Assembly: GCA_038087015.1 (NCBI GenBank)
Contig: JASBNA010000005.1
Coordinates: 744,001-808,000 of the forward strand
DNA: 64,000 nt
DNA from: Cerrena zonata
Taxonomy: Eukaryota > Basidiomycota > Agaricomycetes > Polyporales > Cerrenaceae
Reading direction: 5' to 3'
Within the stretch, counting starts at the first letter, position 1. Every line of letters begins with the position of its first letter. The position numbers and the translations under genes were made by a program. Shown here one piece after another: positions 47,621-59,935 of this stretch. The notes below the pieces were generated by a model, which worked only from the letters and a program-made list of their open reading frames with translations, made no database searches and was not told the DNA's origin.

Positions 47621-49332
47621 ATTGACGTCCTGCAAAGCTGTCGTACTAGTACTCTGCTTCACGAGTCATTGCTTCTGCTACTGTTTGTCGCTGACTTTGT
47701 AGAACGCTGCGGTAATATTGACTATTCTTATAACCACCTCGGAGCAAAATTCAAATTGTGGTACATTTGAGCATATTTAATTGATCCGAATACTTAGAAT
47801 AGACCCCCTTGGCCTCCTTAGCGTCTCCCGATTTGGCAGTTGTCGGCAAACCTGACTCCTTCAATAAGTCTGTCACTCAGGCTCCATCTAGATAGCGTTC
47901 AGTTTGCGAGAGACGTCAGCTGTATCCATCGTGGGCTCGGAAGTATGAGGAATCAGAATGATGTCCAAGTACACAGTGGCTAGGGCCGTCTAGCAAGGCG
48001 GCACCATCCCCTGGAGGCACTTCTGCAGATTCTATCGTCGTCACCCTACAGTTTACTCCGGACACGGATATCAGTGTACACGGTTGCTCCTGATGCTGAT
48101 GAACCCTCACTAGTCCTTCAAGATTCAGAGGAAGCTCATCGGGGCCATCGGATTAGACATTCCCGGTAGGCTATGAATCCACTCCTGCTTTCGTAGAGTT
48201 AACTTCATGTTGACAGCGACGTCGTATGTATAGTACAACGGGCCTTCAATTAGGCTCTGTTATTTTTGGGCTGGGCGGAGCACGGGGATCTGCTATCTTA
48301 TCTTCCTGCTCGTCTCCTATGTCCTAGTACTGGATATGCCAGTTCTACGGCTATATGATGACCTGTGACGACCCATCAGCATCGTGAATCTTGAAGCTCA
48401 TCAGGGTCGTTTCTCTGACACAGAGTTTGAACCGACACAATATTATAGACCCCTCAGTTTGGTCGCTTCCTGGTCGCACAACATCCGATTGCTTGTTCGA
48501 TTGACGAACTCCGCCGACCTTCCTCCCGCGAACTGTTCCTGAAGAATCAAATAGACGTGAACGGGAACTACGGAGAAATAAAGCCATTTGTGCTATTTTC
48601 GTTGGTTCTATCGGTCCCGGTGCGCGGTGATGAAACATCTTTGTATCAACCAGATCGATGCCCCCTCCCTCCTGCCATTAACCATACATATGGGGATTGA
48701 TTATGTTGGCAATGTCCTCGGCATTGCTCAATATCCAGCAACTTAAGGTTTGTCGTGAGGTTGTTGTTAATTCGAGTACGAGACCTCCTGACAAAACTGT
48801 ACTCGTTCGTTCAGGGTAGCTGGAGACCCGAGTAGTACGAACTTGAAGATGGGCGTTTGTGTTGAACATCATGGATCCTAGGTTGTGGCTTCGGACGGAC
48901 CATTGCAACTGACGTCTCATCCCCCGTCGCCTACCTAAAGTTCTGTCGTGCTGATACAATGATACGAAGGGGCCCTGCCATTCATCTTGTAATTTGTTGC
49001 TTCTTATGCCGACCTCCCAAGACATGGCTTACTTAGGAACATGGGGATGTTATTCCTGGATAGGGGCTAGCCTCAAATTGAGCCTGCCTAGTTTTGGTAA
49101 ACTTACCCTATGAACATTCTATCGGGCGTTGTACACGGTCAGTCTCTTCCTGTTCACTCATGACTAGGACTACTGACCCCGTAGATCAATCATATAGAGC
49201 GCCGTTTTCTATCTGACTTTGCACCGAAAATATACAAGAGTGCGTTTTGGATATCACGGAGGTATGTTACTTATAAAGCAAATCTACTTACTACTCCAAT
49301 CTTATACTTCAATCACCATCACAGTGAAGTGA
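47621..49332. other. Intergenic region upstream of the P450
   Basis: Several minus-strand frames (48351-48638, 48678-49025) lack recognisable domains. LKLLDIEQC near 48730 (-) is faintly LRR/F-box-like, so an old F-box remnant is possible but not supported enough to annotate. Confidence 0.35.
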
Positions 49333-50927
49333 ATGATGTCTATAACCACGATTGTCGCCGCACTGTCTAGTGCTGCTATCATCTTAATCACCCTTACACA
49401 CAACCTGAAAGGAAGGTCGAGCGAGACCCTGCCACCTAACTCCCCACCCACCGTTCCATCATTCATTCCATGGGCAGGTAGTCTTTTGAGCTTCTTGTGG
49501 GATGCCCAAACCTTCCTCCATGGGTGTCGGTACGTCTCGCCATTTATCTTCTTTCTCATTCATTCACGTATTTCCTTTCCACTCAGGAGTACATATGGGT
49601 CCGTTTTCCGACTAAAGATGGTTGGGAGACACTACACTGTGATCACCGACGCTGACGGCATCATGAACGTCATGCGTGACCCTCAGAAGGTCCTAGCGAG
49701 CCCCAATGTCACACTCATGGAAGCTGGTGGAGACCTTGAGCTGGGAAGTATCGGACAGGCCATACACGACAAATTAGCTGTGTCCGTGATGCGCATATTC
49801 TCCCCCCGCACCATCCCCATTATCTCCCCGGTTCTCATCGAACAATTCCGAACCAACTTCAGGAATTTTGCGTCGCTCAGCGACGGACACTCGCGGGTGA
49901 TGCTCACACATTTCGTCGGGCAGACAATGTACAGCTCTGTCTGTATGGCACTCTGGGGCCCTCGATTTCCCACAGAGACCTTCTCTGAATTCTACTTGAT
50001 TGATTCCAACCTCCTACGTCTTTTATCTCCGATGCTGCTCCCCCCAAGAAAGTCTGTGCATGCTAGAGAGACGATAAAGACTCTTCTAGGTGAATATATG
50101 GCGGGATTGGGTCAAGATGAGGAGGAATATGGGGGAATGGAGGTACCCATCGCTATTCATGATCTAGAAATCCCCGCGCCAGTGAAAGAGGGTCTTTTTC
50201 TGGGATTAATGTTTGGACTTCACTCCAACACCTTTCGAACCACGACGTGGTTGATGCAATACCTTTTATGCGACAAACAGCTGTGGGCCCGGCTGCGCGA
50301 AGAAGTGGATACTGCGATTAACAAGCATTTCGGTTCCTTACAGAAACTAATATCCGCACCTCCTCACCTGTTCGGAGAGACCTTTTTCCCCTTGCTTGAC
50401 TCTGCTCTGAAAGAGACCATGCGTCTCTCTATAGTAGCCGTTATCCTGCGCCGAGCAACAGTTGATTGCGATATCCTCATCAACGAACATAAGTCTGTAC
50501 ACATCAAGGAAGGAGAGTACGTCTATACCCATAGAGATAGGATCAACATGTCGGACGAGTACTTCGAAAACGCGAAAACTTTCCGAGCGGACAGGTTCAT
50601 GAATTATACTGAAGAGCAGCCGCAGCCTATGTCCACGTTTGGAGGAGGCGCACATATAGTGCGTACACTGTTTTTCCTTCGATATTAATCCATCGCTGAC
50701 ACTATCGACTCAAGTGCAAGGGTCGAGAGTTCGCCATATATGAGATGAAGATCTTTGCTATTCTTTGCCTTAGGCTGTTAGACTTTGAGGCGGAGCGTCC
50801 TGACGGATCTTCGGCGGAAGGCTATATCCCAGAGGCCGTGTATGCGTATCCCACCCCCGTCTACTTTCCCAAGGACCTCTATATTTATGTTAGACCACGT
50901 CAAGATCCAGACATTGAATCGATCTAA
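49333..50927 (+). CDS. Cytochrome P450 (CYP7/CYP8-like class)
   Basis: Microsomal monooxygenase. Exons 49333-49529, 49587-50658 and 50715-50927 give 493 residues. An N-terminal membrane anchor is seen (ITTIVAALSSAAIILITLTHN) followed by a Pro-rich hinge (LPPNSPPTVPSFIPWAGS). The ExxR of helix K is in SALKETMRLS. The heme loop is STFGGGAHICKGREFAIYEMK, with the Cys supplied across the last intron. The I-helix reads GLMFGLHSNTFRTTTW: no canonical (A/G)Gx(D/E)T, as in CYP7/CYP8-like enzymes, which often have an Asn here. This may point to an unusual oxygen or peroxide chemistry or an isomerase. It lies between GMC 2 and an MFS transporter. Confidence 0.9.
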
Positions 50928-51475
50928 CACGTAGAAGTGATGCTGGGCTTGTAGGTATTAGCGGATGCAGATGGAATCAGTAACTGTCCTACATATCTAC
51001 GTATCTTTTTTGTGATGGATGATAGTTGTTATGAAATTAATATTTTATACTTACCGATAGCCAGAACTAAGCAGTCAGTACTCGTACCAATCATGTGTCA
51101 GCATCCGCGGGTCAGGGACATCAAGTCGTTTCCTCCCAGCCGCTGAGTTTACAGCCAGAGCCAGAGCTTCTATAGGAACAGGTTATACTGGAGCTATGTT
51201 GTTTACTATCTCCCGCTTACTGCTAGCATGTCAAATTGGGATGGTGATCTGTCCGCTCTCCGCTGTAATCATCTGCATCGGCTGTACTCTGCCGGCGTAG
51301 TATGATACTCTACTGGACGCCCATGATGAGCCTATCGGTTTCTAAACTGGATGCCGGGACTTTTCCATCGTTTCTTGACATGCTCATCGCATTAGCAAAA
51401 TATTTTAGGCGGTCAAGTGTCCGGAATAAGAACATCAAAATATGGCCACATACGCGGAGAACTATCTACTCCTCT
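50928..51475. other. Region between convergent P450 and transporter genes
   Basis: No supported feature. A plus-strand frame at 51302-51523 is an overlap with the transporter 3' end and is not coding. Confidence 0.4.
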
Positions 51476-54214
51476 TCATTGTCCTTCCTAGCAATCAATG
51501 CCGAACGTTCCTTGAGGTTATAGCTCTTGATCATCCTATCGAATGCTCAGTACGCGCGAACAGTCGAGGGAGTCAACGGAAGCGACTTACCCAGAACAGA
51601 GACTACCGAGTACGCTGACCACCAAGGGAATGAGGAAAACAGGAAGCAGACTGTCAACAGAAGCAACCCTAGCTTCCGATCGAAGAGGTTCAGGGAGCGT
51701 AGCAATGACGGTGATACTCTCGGTCAACGCCTTCAGGGTATCAGGAGCGATATCTGGAATCTTTGCCAAATTTGTCGCCAACCGGTTGTTGTAAAGTGTT
51801 CCTGCAATACTGAGAAAATGTCACAGCCACGTAAGAATATGATGTAGGGGCTGTATATTTACCTTATGCCAACTAAACCACCAAAGGTACTCATGAAGGT
51901 CTAGAGAATATGAGAATCACAATATAGAGACACTACACAAAGAATTTACCAGGATTGCAGACGCTTGTGTGATCTTGTCGGGATCCTCGGCCCATTCAGC
52001 CTAGATTTTCGTGTCAGTCTTCCTGCAGAAAGAAGAAACATGAGACGCACCTGGAGAGAGATGAATGTCAACTGGAATGAGCTACCTAGACCAGCCTGAA
52101 ATAAAGATGAGAAGTAATCGCAGCGATGGTTGGAAATACTTACACCGACCAAGATCTGATAGCCTAGTAGCCGAGCTGAAGATGTAAAGGCTGACCCTTT
52201 GTAGAGTAATGCGGAGCCGGCGACCGATAGTAAAGGGGAAACAGCCAAGAAAATCCAGTAATGACCGGTAGCCTAACAAGAGGTGTAGCTTTCAATATGC
52301 ATGCGGATGGTCTGATACTGTTGCTAGATTCTTACACTAGCAATTCCTGACGAAACACAGGCGGCTGAGGGAGATATCGGTATTACAACATTTACTGAAA
52401 ATGCGAGACTGACCGATCACATAAGAAAGCATCGTGGGTAGAATAGCAACCCCTGATTGGATGCTCGTTTTGCCGTTAATTTGGTACCTATGGATTGTAT
52501 TTCGCGTGAGAGCTGATGCCAACCAACGAAGCTGACTTAGACTAACCACAGTGGGAGATAATACTAAGAAAACCAATAGTGAGCTCGATAGCTTAGTCTT
52601 CGAGTGTATCGGTCAGTTGAATGGAACTTACAGTAGTGACAATCATCGCCGTCAAGAGCCAGAGCTGAAGCAACCACAAATCTCATGAACCACTGCGACC
52701 TTGTAGAAATCAATTATAAAACCTACTCCCTCCAAACATGCACCCGTGTGTGTACGTCTTGTAAAGAGGCTGAGGGGTACAAGAGCTTGATCTCCTTGTC
52801 GCATCTCCCAAAATACAAATGCAATGATCAATACCCCAGCCAACGAAAGGGGGAAGAGGACATCAAAGCTTTTCCAAGGTTTGACGGCGCCTCCCCAGGT
52901 AAGACCAAGCACAATGCATGTAGATAGACCCAGACAAAGAAGAGAGCCGACCCAGTCAAGGTTACTACATAGTTCGTTAAAACGAGGGTCGTCACGGCGA
53001 TAGTGATTTTTAACATACCGTTTCAAGATGGAAAACGTTGACCCCGTCTTGACGACCCCTGGTGGTGTGCGGTTTGGAAGCCATAACACCATCGCAACAA
53101 AACTAATAGCTCCGAACTACATAGTAGACATATCAGCAGCATTATCAAAGCCAGAGATCTGAGTTCGGTTACCGGGAGATTGATATAGAAGCACCATCTC
53201 CAAGAGACGTGGTCTGTAGTACATTGTTAGTGGATGATCTCCCAGGTCATGAAGCAATACAGCTAAAACATACCGGTGAAAGCACCACCTATTGATATTG
53301 ACAACACATATGCAGATGAGTGAGGGCGATGGACTCGTATGACACATGTAATTACCCAGAATCGGCCCTAGGATGCTTGCCATACCCAGGACGGCACCGA
53401 AGACAGCGAGAAGAATTGGTCTGTCTTCAAGACGGGTGAGCTGAAAGGCAAAATTAGTGACTTAAGTGACCGCGATGTCGTGTTACCTTTACTCACGGTC
53501 GATATTGTTCCTAGGACACATATGGCAATCCTACGACATGTTCAAAAAATTCGTTTCTTTTCGATACATGATAATGCTCACCCAGCGGCGCCGCAGCCTG
53601 CCACTGCTCGTCCAAAGATCAAGACTTCCATTGAGGGTGCCTACAGAATGTCAAATTTTGACTGGTAATTATCGGATATGGGACCTACTGCACCACATAG
53701 CACGGAGCCGATCTCGAACAAGATGATAGACAGCAGAAAAACAGGCTTGATAGGGATTATAGATATTAACTGTCCGACGACGAGCATCAAGCCAGCCTGC
53801 GTCAAGAAATCTGAAAAATCATGAGTATATTCATGCATCCAGAGCGAACAGAATTTTGTACATGCTGCTGCGACCCACGTCACGAGATCTAGTGCATTGA
53901 ACACAGACACAATCCGGGGTAGCGCAGTAGCAATCTACAATCCCCTTGTCATTCCTTAGCACAGGCAGAAGAAGAGAATGCGCACAATAGTTTGGTCGAG
54001 ATTTATTAGCAGGAAAGAAATCATGAGCGCACTGTGCACATCGTCAATCATCGGCCACTCGGTTACCTATCCTATTTACGCACATCATGACAAGGACGAG
54101 CTTGAACCCTGTGATATAAACGGGTGCATCGGCTGGGGCATCAGCTTGTTCTTCGACTTTGAGGACACGGAGCTCGACATCCTTGGGATCAGCATCCTTG
54201 GATGAGGTAGACAT
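51476..54214 (-). CDS. MFS transporter, drug:H+ antiporter (14-helix, DHA2 type)
   Basis: Exports a small molecule in exchange for protons, in the plasma membrane. About twenty short introns; every join I made keeps the frame from ATG 54214 (MSTSSKDADPKDVELRVLKV) to TAG 51476-51478. Blocks: NLDQTIIATALPRIVSVFNA (motif of helix 1 with DQTI), WVAAAYFLTQAGLM, GSVLCGAAPSMEVLIFGRAV, AGCGAAGGTISTLTR, FGAVLGMASILGPILGGAFT (antiporter motif), [92 protein letters not shown]. The chain ends LKERSALIARKDNEEE. The gene is complete. Position next to a P450 and GMC enzymes suggests self-resistance or product export (inference). Confidence 0.88.
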
Positions 54215-56080
54215 TTTCTTTCACCGGCTCTATAGGGTGACACTGGGTGAGGATGCGGAGGAAATGGTATCAGAGCAATGCATAGGCTGGTCCTTGCCAC
54301 ACGTACCTTTCAGAGAAGGGTTAATCGGCCGAATCAAGGCCAGTCACAGCCTGTAAGGCGGAGGGAACACAAGGCTTGGCTTCCTCATCATGGTTCCGTC
54401 TAGTTAGGTCCTGCTATTCTCAACTAGAGTTTAAGAAGCTGCCCAACCAAGATTGTGAGAGTGATTTGGGGCGCGGCAGACATATCGAGGAGGTTCCACC
54501 TTTGTTCCCAAGGATGGAAGGAGCACGGAACCTTGTATCTATTGATATCACGTCTCAAAGAAAGTTTAAGTAACTGAGAAGACCTATTTATCCCCGTAGA
54601 GCAAGTACAGCAACAGGGAAGCCTGCCTGGATCCTGCACCCAGAAATAATAGTCACCGTTCCGAGAGATACGTATTCAGAATCGTCAGGTTCCAATTAAT
54701 GAAATACGTATTACGCAGGCGTCTAAAGGTGAATCTACGGTCGGAACCCCCATGTAGTACTACTTGGATCTTGAATAGCGATAAATTTACAGCGTTTCAC
54801 ATCATTAAGGTTTGCTCCATTCAATTCAGGAAGCATTAATGTACCCTGCATTTTCTGATCGTCTCGATCTAGGTGAGCTAGAATTTCATTTTCAGGGAAA
54901 GTCCGAGAACACCCCTACCTCCGAGTCTGACCAAACCAGAGCAGGATGCTTCATGGAACCGATGAGTATACATACTATACTACTTATGTGAGAAGAAGAA
55001 AGCGTTGTATCCGCCGGGCTTCAATTAGATACATACACAAGCTCTGCTTCTATGTAGCCTTGCGACAGGTACTGTCGGGGTACTGGATTTCTGCGCGGAC
55101 GAAGAGCTGCGCAAACCCAATCTCAGCAAGGAACACGCCAGAGAAGTCAGTTTGGTCGCTTCAGTACATTGGAAGATGTGCATCATATTTCTGGGAGGTC
55201 GTCTCAAAACGATTGGATTTATTACAAGATGCTCTCCAATCTTGAAAGACACACGCGCATGTTTCTCATCCGAGTCTGCAGCATCTGTTCTTTTGGCCAC
55301 TCACTCATCAGGAGAGAGGGATGCTACTGTCGTTCTAATCACACCATGCTCTGCCGAAGTCACTAGTCACATCCGTTAATCCGTCGTCGCCGGTCGGTCC
55401 AAGGAAAGGGGTACTGATTCTTGAATCTTGACTGAACCGTTTTTTATGCTTCTGTCAAGGAACTAGATGACAGCTATTGGTCACCGGCGAGTCAGTGAAT
55501 ACCCGACTCGGAACATTCCTCCCTTTTGATTTTCCTTTTGTGTTCATCAGATTCAGACGGAACGATCGTCTTCTGTTATCTGGAGGCTGTAGCTGAGCCG
55601 ATTCATCAGTACGTATTGGGAAGAGCTACGCCACGTACCTTCGCGTTTGCTCATTTTGAATTGCGCTGAACCAAAAAAAATCTCTTTAACACATTTGCAG
55701 CTCTAGCGTGCATGTGAACTACAGTCTGCGCTCTCCAAAGTATTGGTAGTATCCTTTAATTATAGCGCAACATTTCTAACTGATGACATCGTAACTATCA
55801 CCATCTGCAGTAAAGAAAATCACTTGTTAGTCTAATAGTATCTGTCGCACCAGTCAACATTCATCGCAAACATATAAATCATAATATGTACACACTTATC
55901 AAACACTGCCTAAGAACCGTGTCAAGATAAGTCAATGCAGGACTATTGTAATCAAATGTGTCAAAAGAAACCGAAATTACGCCGTCCATGAAGCCCCCTA
56001 TTTGACAAAAGCAAATAGCAACGAACGACAGTCAAACAACACAAGAACTTGAGCTACGTCGCAGTCCCTAACACAACGAT
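54215..56080. other. Intergenic region upstream of the transporter
   Basis: Both neighbours are on the minus strand. Frames at 54946-55379 in several phases show no motif. I see no gene, repeat or RNA here. Confidence 0.4.
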
Positions 56081-58184
56081 CTACTCAGAGGTAAATTTGT
56101 CGAGATTGGTTGACCAAACCATGTCAGCGCATCTCTCGGCTACCACAACTGTTGGTGCCATGAGATGAGTGCCAGGGATACTGGGGAAGATGCTCGCATC
56201 TGCAACACGCAACCCACGAACCCCGTGAACACGAAGTCCGTCGTCAATGACACCGCCTTCATCTTTAGGAGCCATACGACAAGTAGAAGCATAATGTGAG
56301 GTCGTCACGCATGTACGCCTTATAAACTCGTTGATGTCCTCATCACGAGTACTGAGAGGCACGAATTCCTCAAGCATAGGATATCCTTGAGCGACGACGT
56401 GTTCCCTGAGCTCCAGTGCGAACTTGACTGCTTTTCTCAATGTCGTCATGTCTTTCTCTGTAGCCAAGTAGTTGAGGTCGACGATTGGTTTTGCGGCCGG
56501 GTTATTGTTAGCAAGTTTGACTGATCCAGTAGAGGTCGGCCGCAACAGTTTCGTCAATAGTGTGAAGTTTCCCGTTTTCGATGATCCTGAATGCTCTGTG
56601 TTGCCACGCGCAACCTACAGAACCACACCTTTATCAGAGAAATCGTCAGAGTGGTAAGTCGTAAACACTTACCGCCGTGACTTCAACATCCGGTAGGTTC
56701 TGCGGGAGTGAGGGATCACAATCCTTTGGCGTTGGATACATATGCTTCATCTCTTCGTCAAACAGACGTGTTTGAATGAATACGCAAAGTTCGATCGCCG
56801 GATTCAGCAGGAGTCCCCACCCAAAGAAAAGATACTTGAAAAGTTCAATTACAAAGATCATCGGACGAGCCTGCAATTTAGTGATTGAGTCGTGCATAGG
56901 TACGCTGTAGCCAAGCGGGATTCCAACGTGATCTTGCTATCAATTCAAACACATCAGGGAGCGGAAATGTTGACATGATAACATAACTTACAAGATGTGA
57001 TCCAACACCAGAGAGATCTTTGACAGCGGGAATCCCATGCTCTTTCAACTGATCTACCGGTCCTATCCCACTTCGAGAGGGATTTAGGTCAACAGTCTAT
57101 AAGAATAGATTCAAATCTTACCTCAAGAGCAAGATATGCGGTGAGCCAATTGCCCCAGCACAAAGGATCACCTCTCTTTGAGCACGTATGATGCGAGATG
57201 ATCCAGACCCATCTGCAGCTTGGGCCAAAACTCCTACTGCGACAATGTTTCCCCCAGGCCGTACCTCGGTAACTATCTTTTGGGCACGAACGTGAGTGCA
57301 TACGTGTAGATACTCCTTACGAGTCCCCACAAGGTATTGTGAAAGGAAAGCAGTAGAGGTGGAACTTCGCTTCCCGTCCTCGTCAATAGTGTAGTGCATT
57401 TGAGCACAGCCGTGGGGAGGATGAAGAGGGGAGTTCAAGTCTTCGACATAAGGTACACCCATGGCACTGGCTGCCTTGATGATTCTGAATATTAGGAAGA
57501 GTAAGCAGAGGACGACATGTTACGTACGTCCACTCACGAAGAAGAGTGACCCCAGAAGTAAGTCGAATAGGACCTATTTGGCCATTCCCCTTTACCAACC
57601 ATGAGATATTGACGAGTCAAGGAAGACTACAAACAGCTCACCACACACGCCATGAAAGTCAGGGGGGTGCTTTGAATCATGATCCAGGTTTCGCTCAGCT
57701 TTCATGAACCAAGGTTGGAGGTCGTCGTAGTGCCAACCTTTACGACCCGCAGCAGCCCAGGCATTGAACTCGGCAGGAATGCCTCTCGTATACAGCAGCT
57801 CGTTGATGCTACTAGAGCCTCCGAGAGATTTCCCGCTGACAATTTCTACAGAACGACCGTTACCGTGCTTGAGAGGAAGTGAGTCGCAATAAGACGCCCG
57901 TTTGGGATCATGTTCAACGACGTGTGAGAGGGCGGGGACTGTTGCCTGCCAAGCAGTGTCTACTCCCCCAAGCTCTAGCACAAGTACGGTGGCTCTCTTG
58001 TGTGCAGAATGACAGGTGAGGCGGTTTGCCAGTACGCATCCCGCCGTACCACCCCCTAGATAATACGTCTCTTCAGACACTGTCTCGTAAATTAAAAGCA
58101 GGAATTTACCGTACCCACGATGATATAATCATACTCCTCCTTGACCTTGTGCAAAGGTACTGTTGGTAAAGAGCGAGAAAACAT
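56081..58184 (-). CDS. GMC oxidoreductase 3 (aryl-alcohol-oxidase-like, FAD)
   Basis: Close paralogue of GMC 2. Starts MFSRSLPTVPLHKVKEEYDYI at ATG 58184 and ends at TAG 56081-56083 (LDKFTSE). Blocks: GGGTAGCVLANRLTCH, VLVLELGGVDTAW, GKSLGGSSSINELLYTRGIP, GEWPNRSYSTYFWGHSSS across an intron, GVPYVEDLNSPLHPPHGCAQ, REVILCAGAIGSPHILLL, LFKYLFFGWGLLLNPAIELC, RPTSTGSVKLANNNP, catalytic His in TSHYASTCRMAP and partner His in PGTHLMAPTVVVAERCADM. One difference is a Cys-to-Gly-rich stretch VARGNTEHSGSSKTG where GMC 2 has IAWGDPVDCQPAKMG. All introns are GT-AG. No signal peptide. The substrate is unknown. Confidence 0.9.
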
Positions 58185-59935
58185 TAACATCTACCCGGAA
58201 TGCTAACACAAATCTCTGCTAGCAAGCTGCAGAAGGTTACACTGACAAAGAAGGATGAGCAGAAGAGCTTCAGTAAAATGCCGGTTGTGAGAGGGCAACG
58301 TTCGACTTGCACTCCTAGGATTGAACTCTAATACCATTCTAGATTTAATCTGGCCACCTGGCCGGAGATGGACGAAGGCCATTGGTAACGGAATTCTAAA
58401 GTAACCCGAGTGTGATACGTCCGACGAAGTTGATGTAATTATTATAGCTCCCGAAGCGAAGAATAAGCTGAACAGAAACCGCCCTGAAAGCGAGCACGAT
58501 GTGGACCCTGACCGGGACCTACCTTGACCGCTGGCAAGTTGATATCAAAAGATTCTTGACTCGGATAGCAGTTCTGAGTTTCCCGTCAATGTACTGCATT
58601 TTCTTTCACGTGCACGTCGGGTTCGCATCTTCCGAACACAATCCAAAAGGGTCGTTGTCAATGCGCGAGTAGAGGGGCCAAAAATCCAATGGGAGCGAGA
58701 TGCGGCAGCTCAATGAAGTGTATGCTACGTTTACAGGGAATTCGTCAAGCGGGTTGCAATCCCGGGCCCTGCATGTTCCGGTTCGTTTGGGGATGGACAT
58801 ATCTTATATAATCAGGGACCCTCAAAATAATGCTGTGCAAATGAACATTCCCCCCTCCCGTTCTGCGTTCCTTTCGATGTCGACGTCTCATATTTCTAAC
58901 CTCGCACGCCTTGCTTCTAAAACTGTATAGTTTAGAGCTCATCAACATTAATATTAATTCTACACTACTAGGCTTGGACATGGTGCCTCTAGTAAACGTT
59001 ATTTAACAAGGACGTCGACACCAGTGGTCTTTGCTGTTTTTTTCACTGTTAACAGACATAAGCTCAACCATATATGTTTGCTGCTATACGTAGCATGTAC
59101 ATCCGATGATTATAACTGGTGACCACTAAAGAACTTCTTCTCCAGGACATACCGCCTCGGAAACTCGTCTTTTCTCGCGTTCCACTCCTCCCGCACGTGG
59201 ATACACATACAGACGTCAACGGTCAAAAGCGTTCTAAAGATATCCTAACCACTATCAATGCCATTTATCACGTTCTTCTCGCTATCCTCGAAGTCTCATG
59301 GGATTAGGGTGTAATCTACGATGACATATGCCTAACGACCATGCAGTCTTTTTCTATTTCCGTGTTCATGGACGCCATATTTATATACAAGAGCGACCAG
59401 TCGGCCCCGAAAACAAACCAAATACATCAATGTGGAGAAACCGCTGATCTACATGGCTAGCCCCGTGAGTCCACTCACCACATGTATGTCGAGCTAAATC
59501 TGACAGTTTACCCTCAGATGCACGACTTGTTTTAGACAAAAGGGTGTTGAAGTCTTTCCCATTTTCCCATTTTGTCAATATTCCATGGGCTATTATAAGA
59601 CCTGATTTATCGTCACCGATTCTCGGGCACTCATGCAGACCCACGTCAATCTTCGTTAGCTCCCCGAAGCCGATGACAACCCAGTGATTCAATTTACCCC
59701 CCCTGTGTTAATTTGGTCTCCGCATCCTAGACGTCGGCCATACTCCTTTGAGCCATGAATAATCTAATAGTTCAGGCCTTGATCCCAATCTAGGAACTCT
59801 AGCTTATCTTGTGGGCCAGGTTGGTTACGAACGTAGCCTCGAGAAATGGGTACTTAAGTTGATGAGTTTCTCTCTTTGACTTCAAGCGTCGTCAGGACCT
59901 TCCCCACTTCTGCACTGGTTCGACATATCGACAAA
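58185..59935. other. Divergent intergenic region
   Basis: Between GMC 3 (-) and alpha-amylase (+). A minus frame at 59381-59692 is open for 103 codons but begins at TTG and has no motif. No gene supported; promoters of both neighbours are presumably here. Confidence 0.4.

Noticed and set aside
48351..49025. Possible F-box/LRR remnant on the minus strand
   Set aside because: Only short stretches such as LKLLDIEQC look familiar; similarity is too weak without a database search.
58300..58375. tRNA-like word agttcaatcct on the minus strand
   Set aside because: The seven bases after it do not pair with any sequence at the expected distance, and no cloverleaf could be drawn.
59381..59692. Minus frame of 103 codons between GMC 3 and amylase
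   Set aside because: Begins at TTG, no recognisable fold or splice partner.
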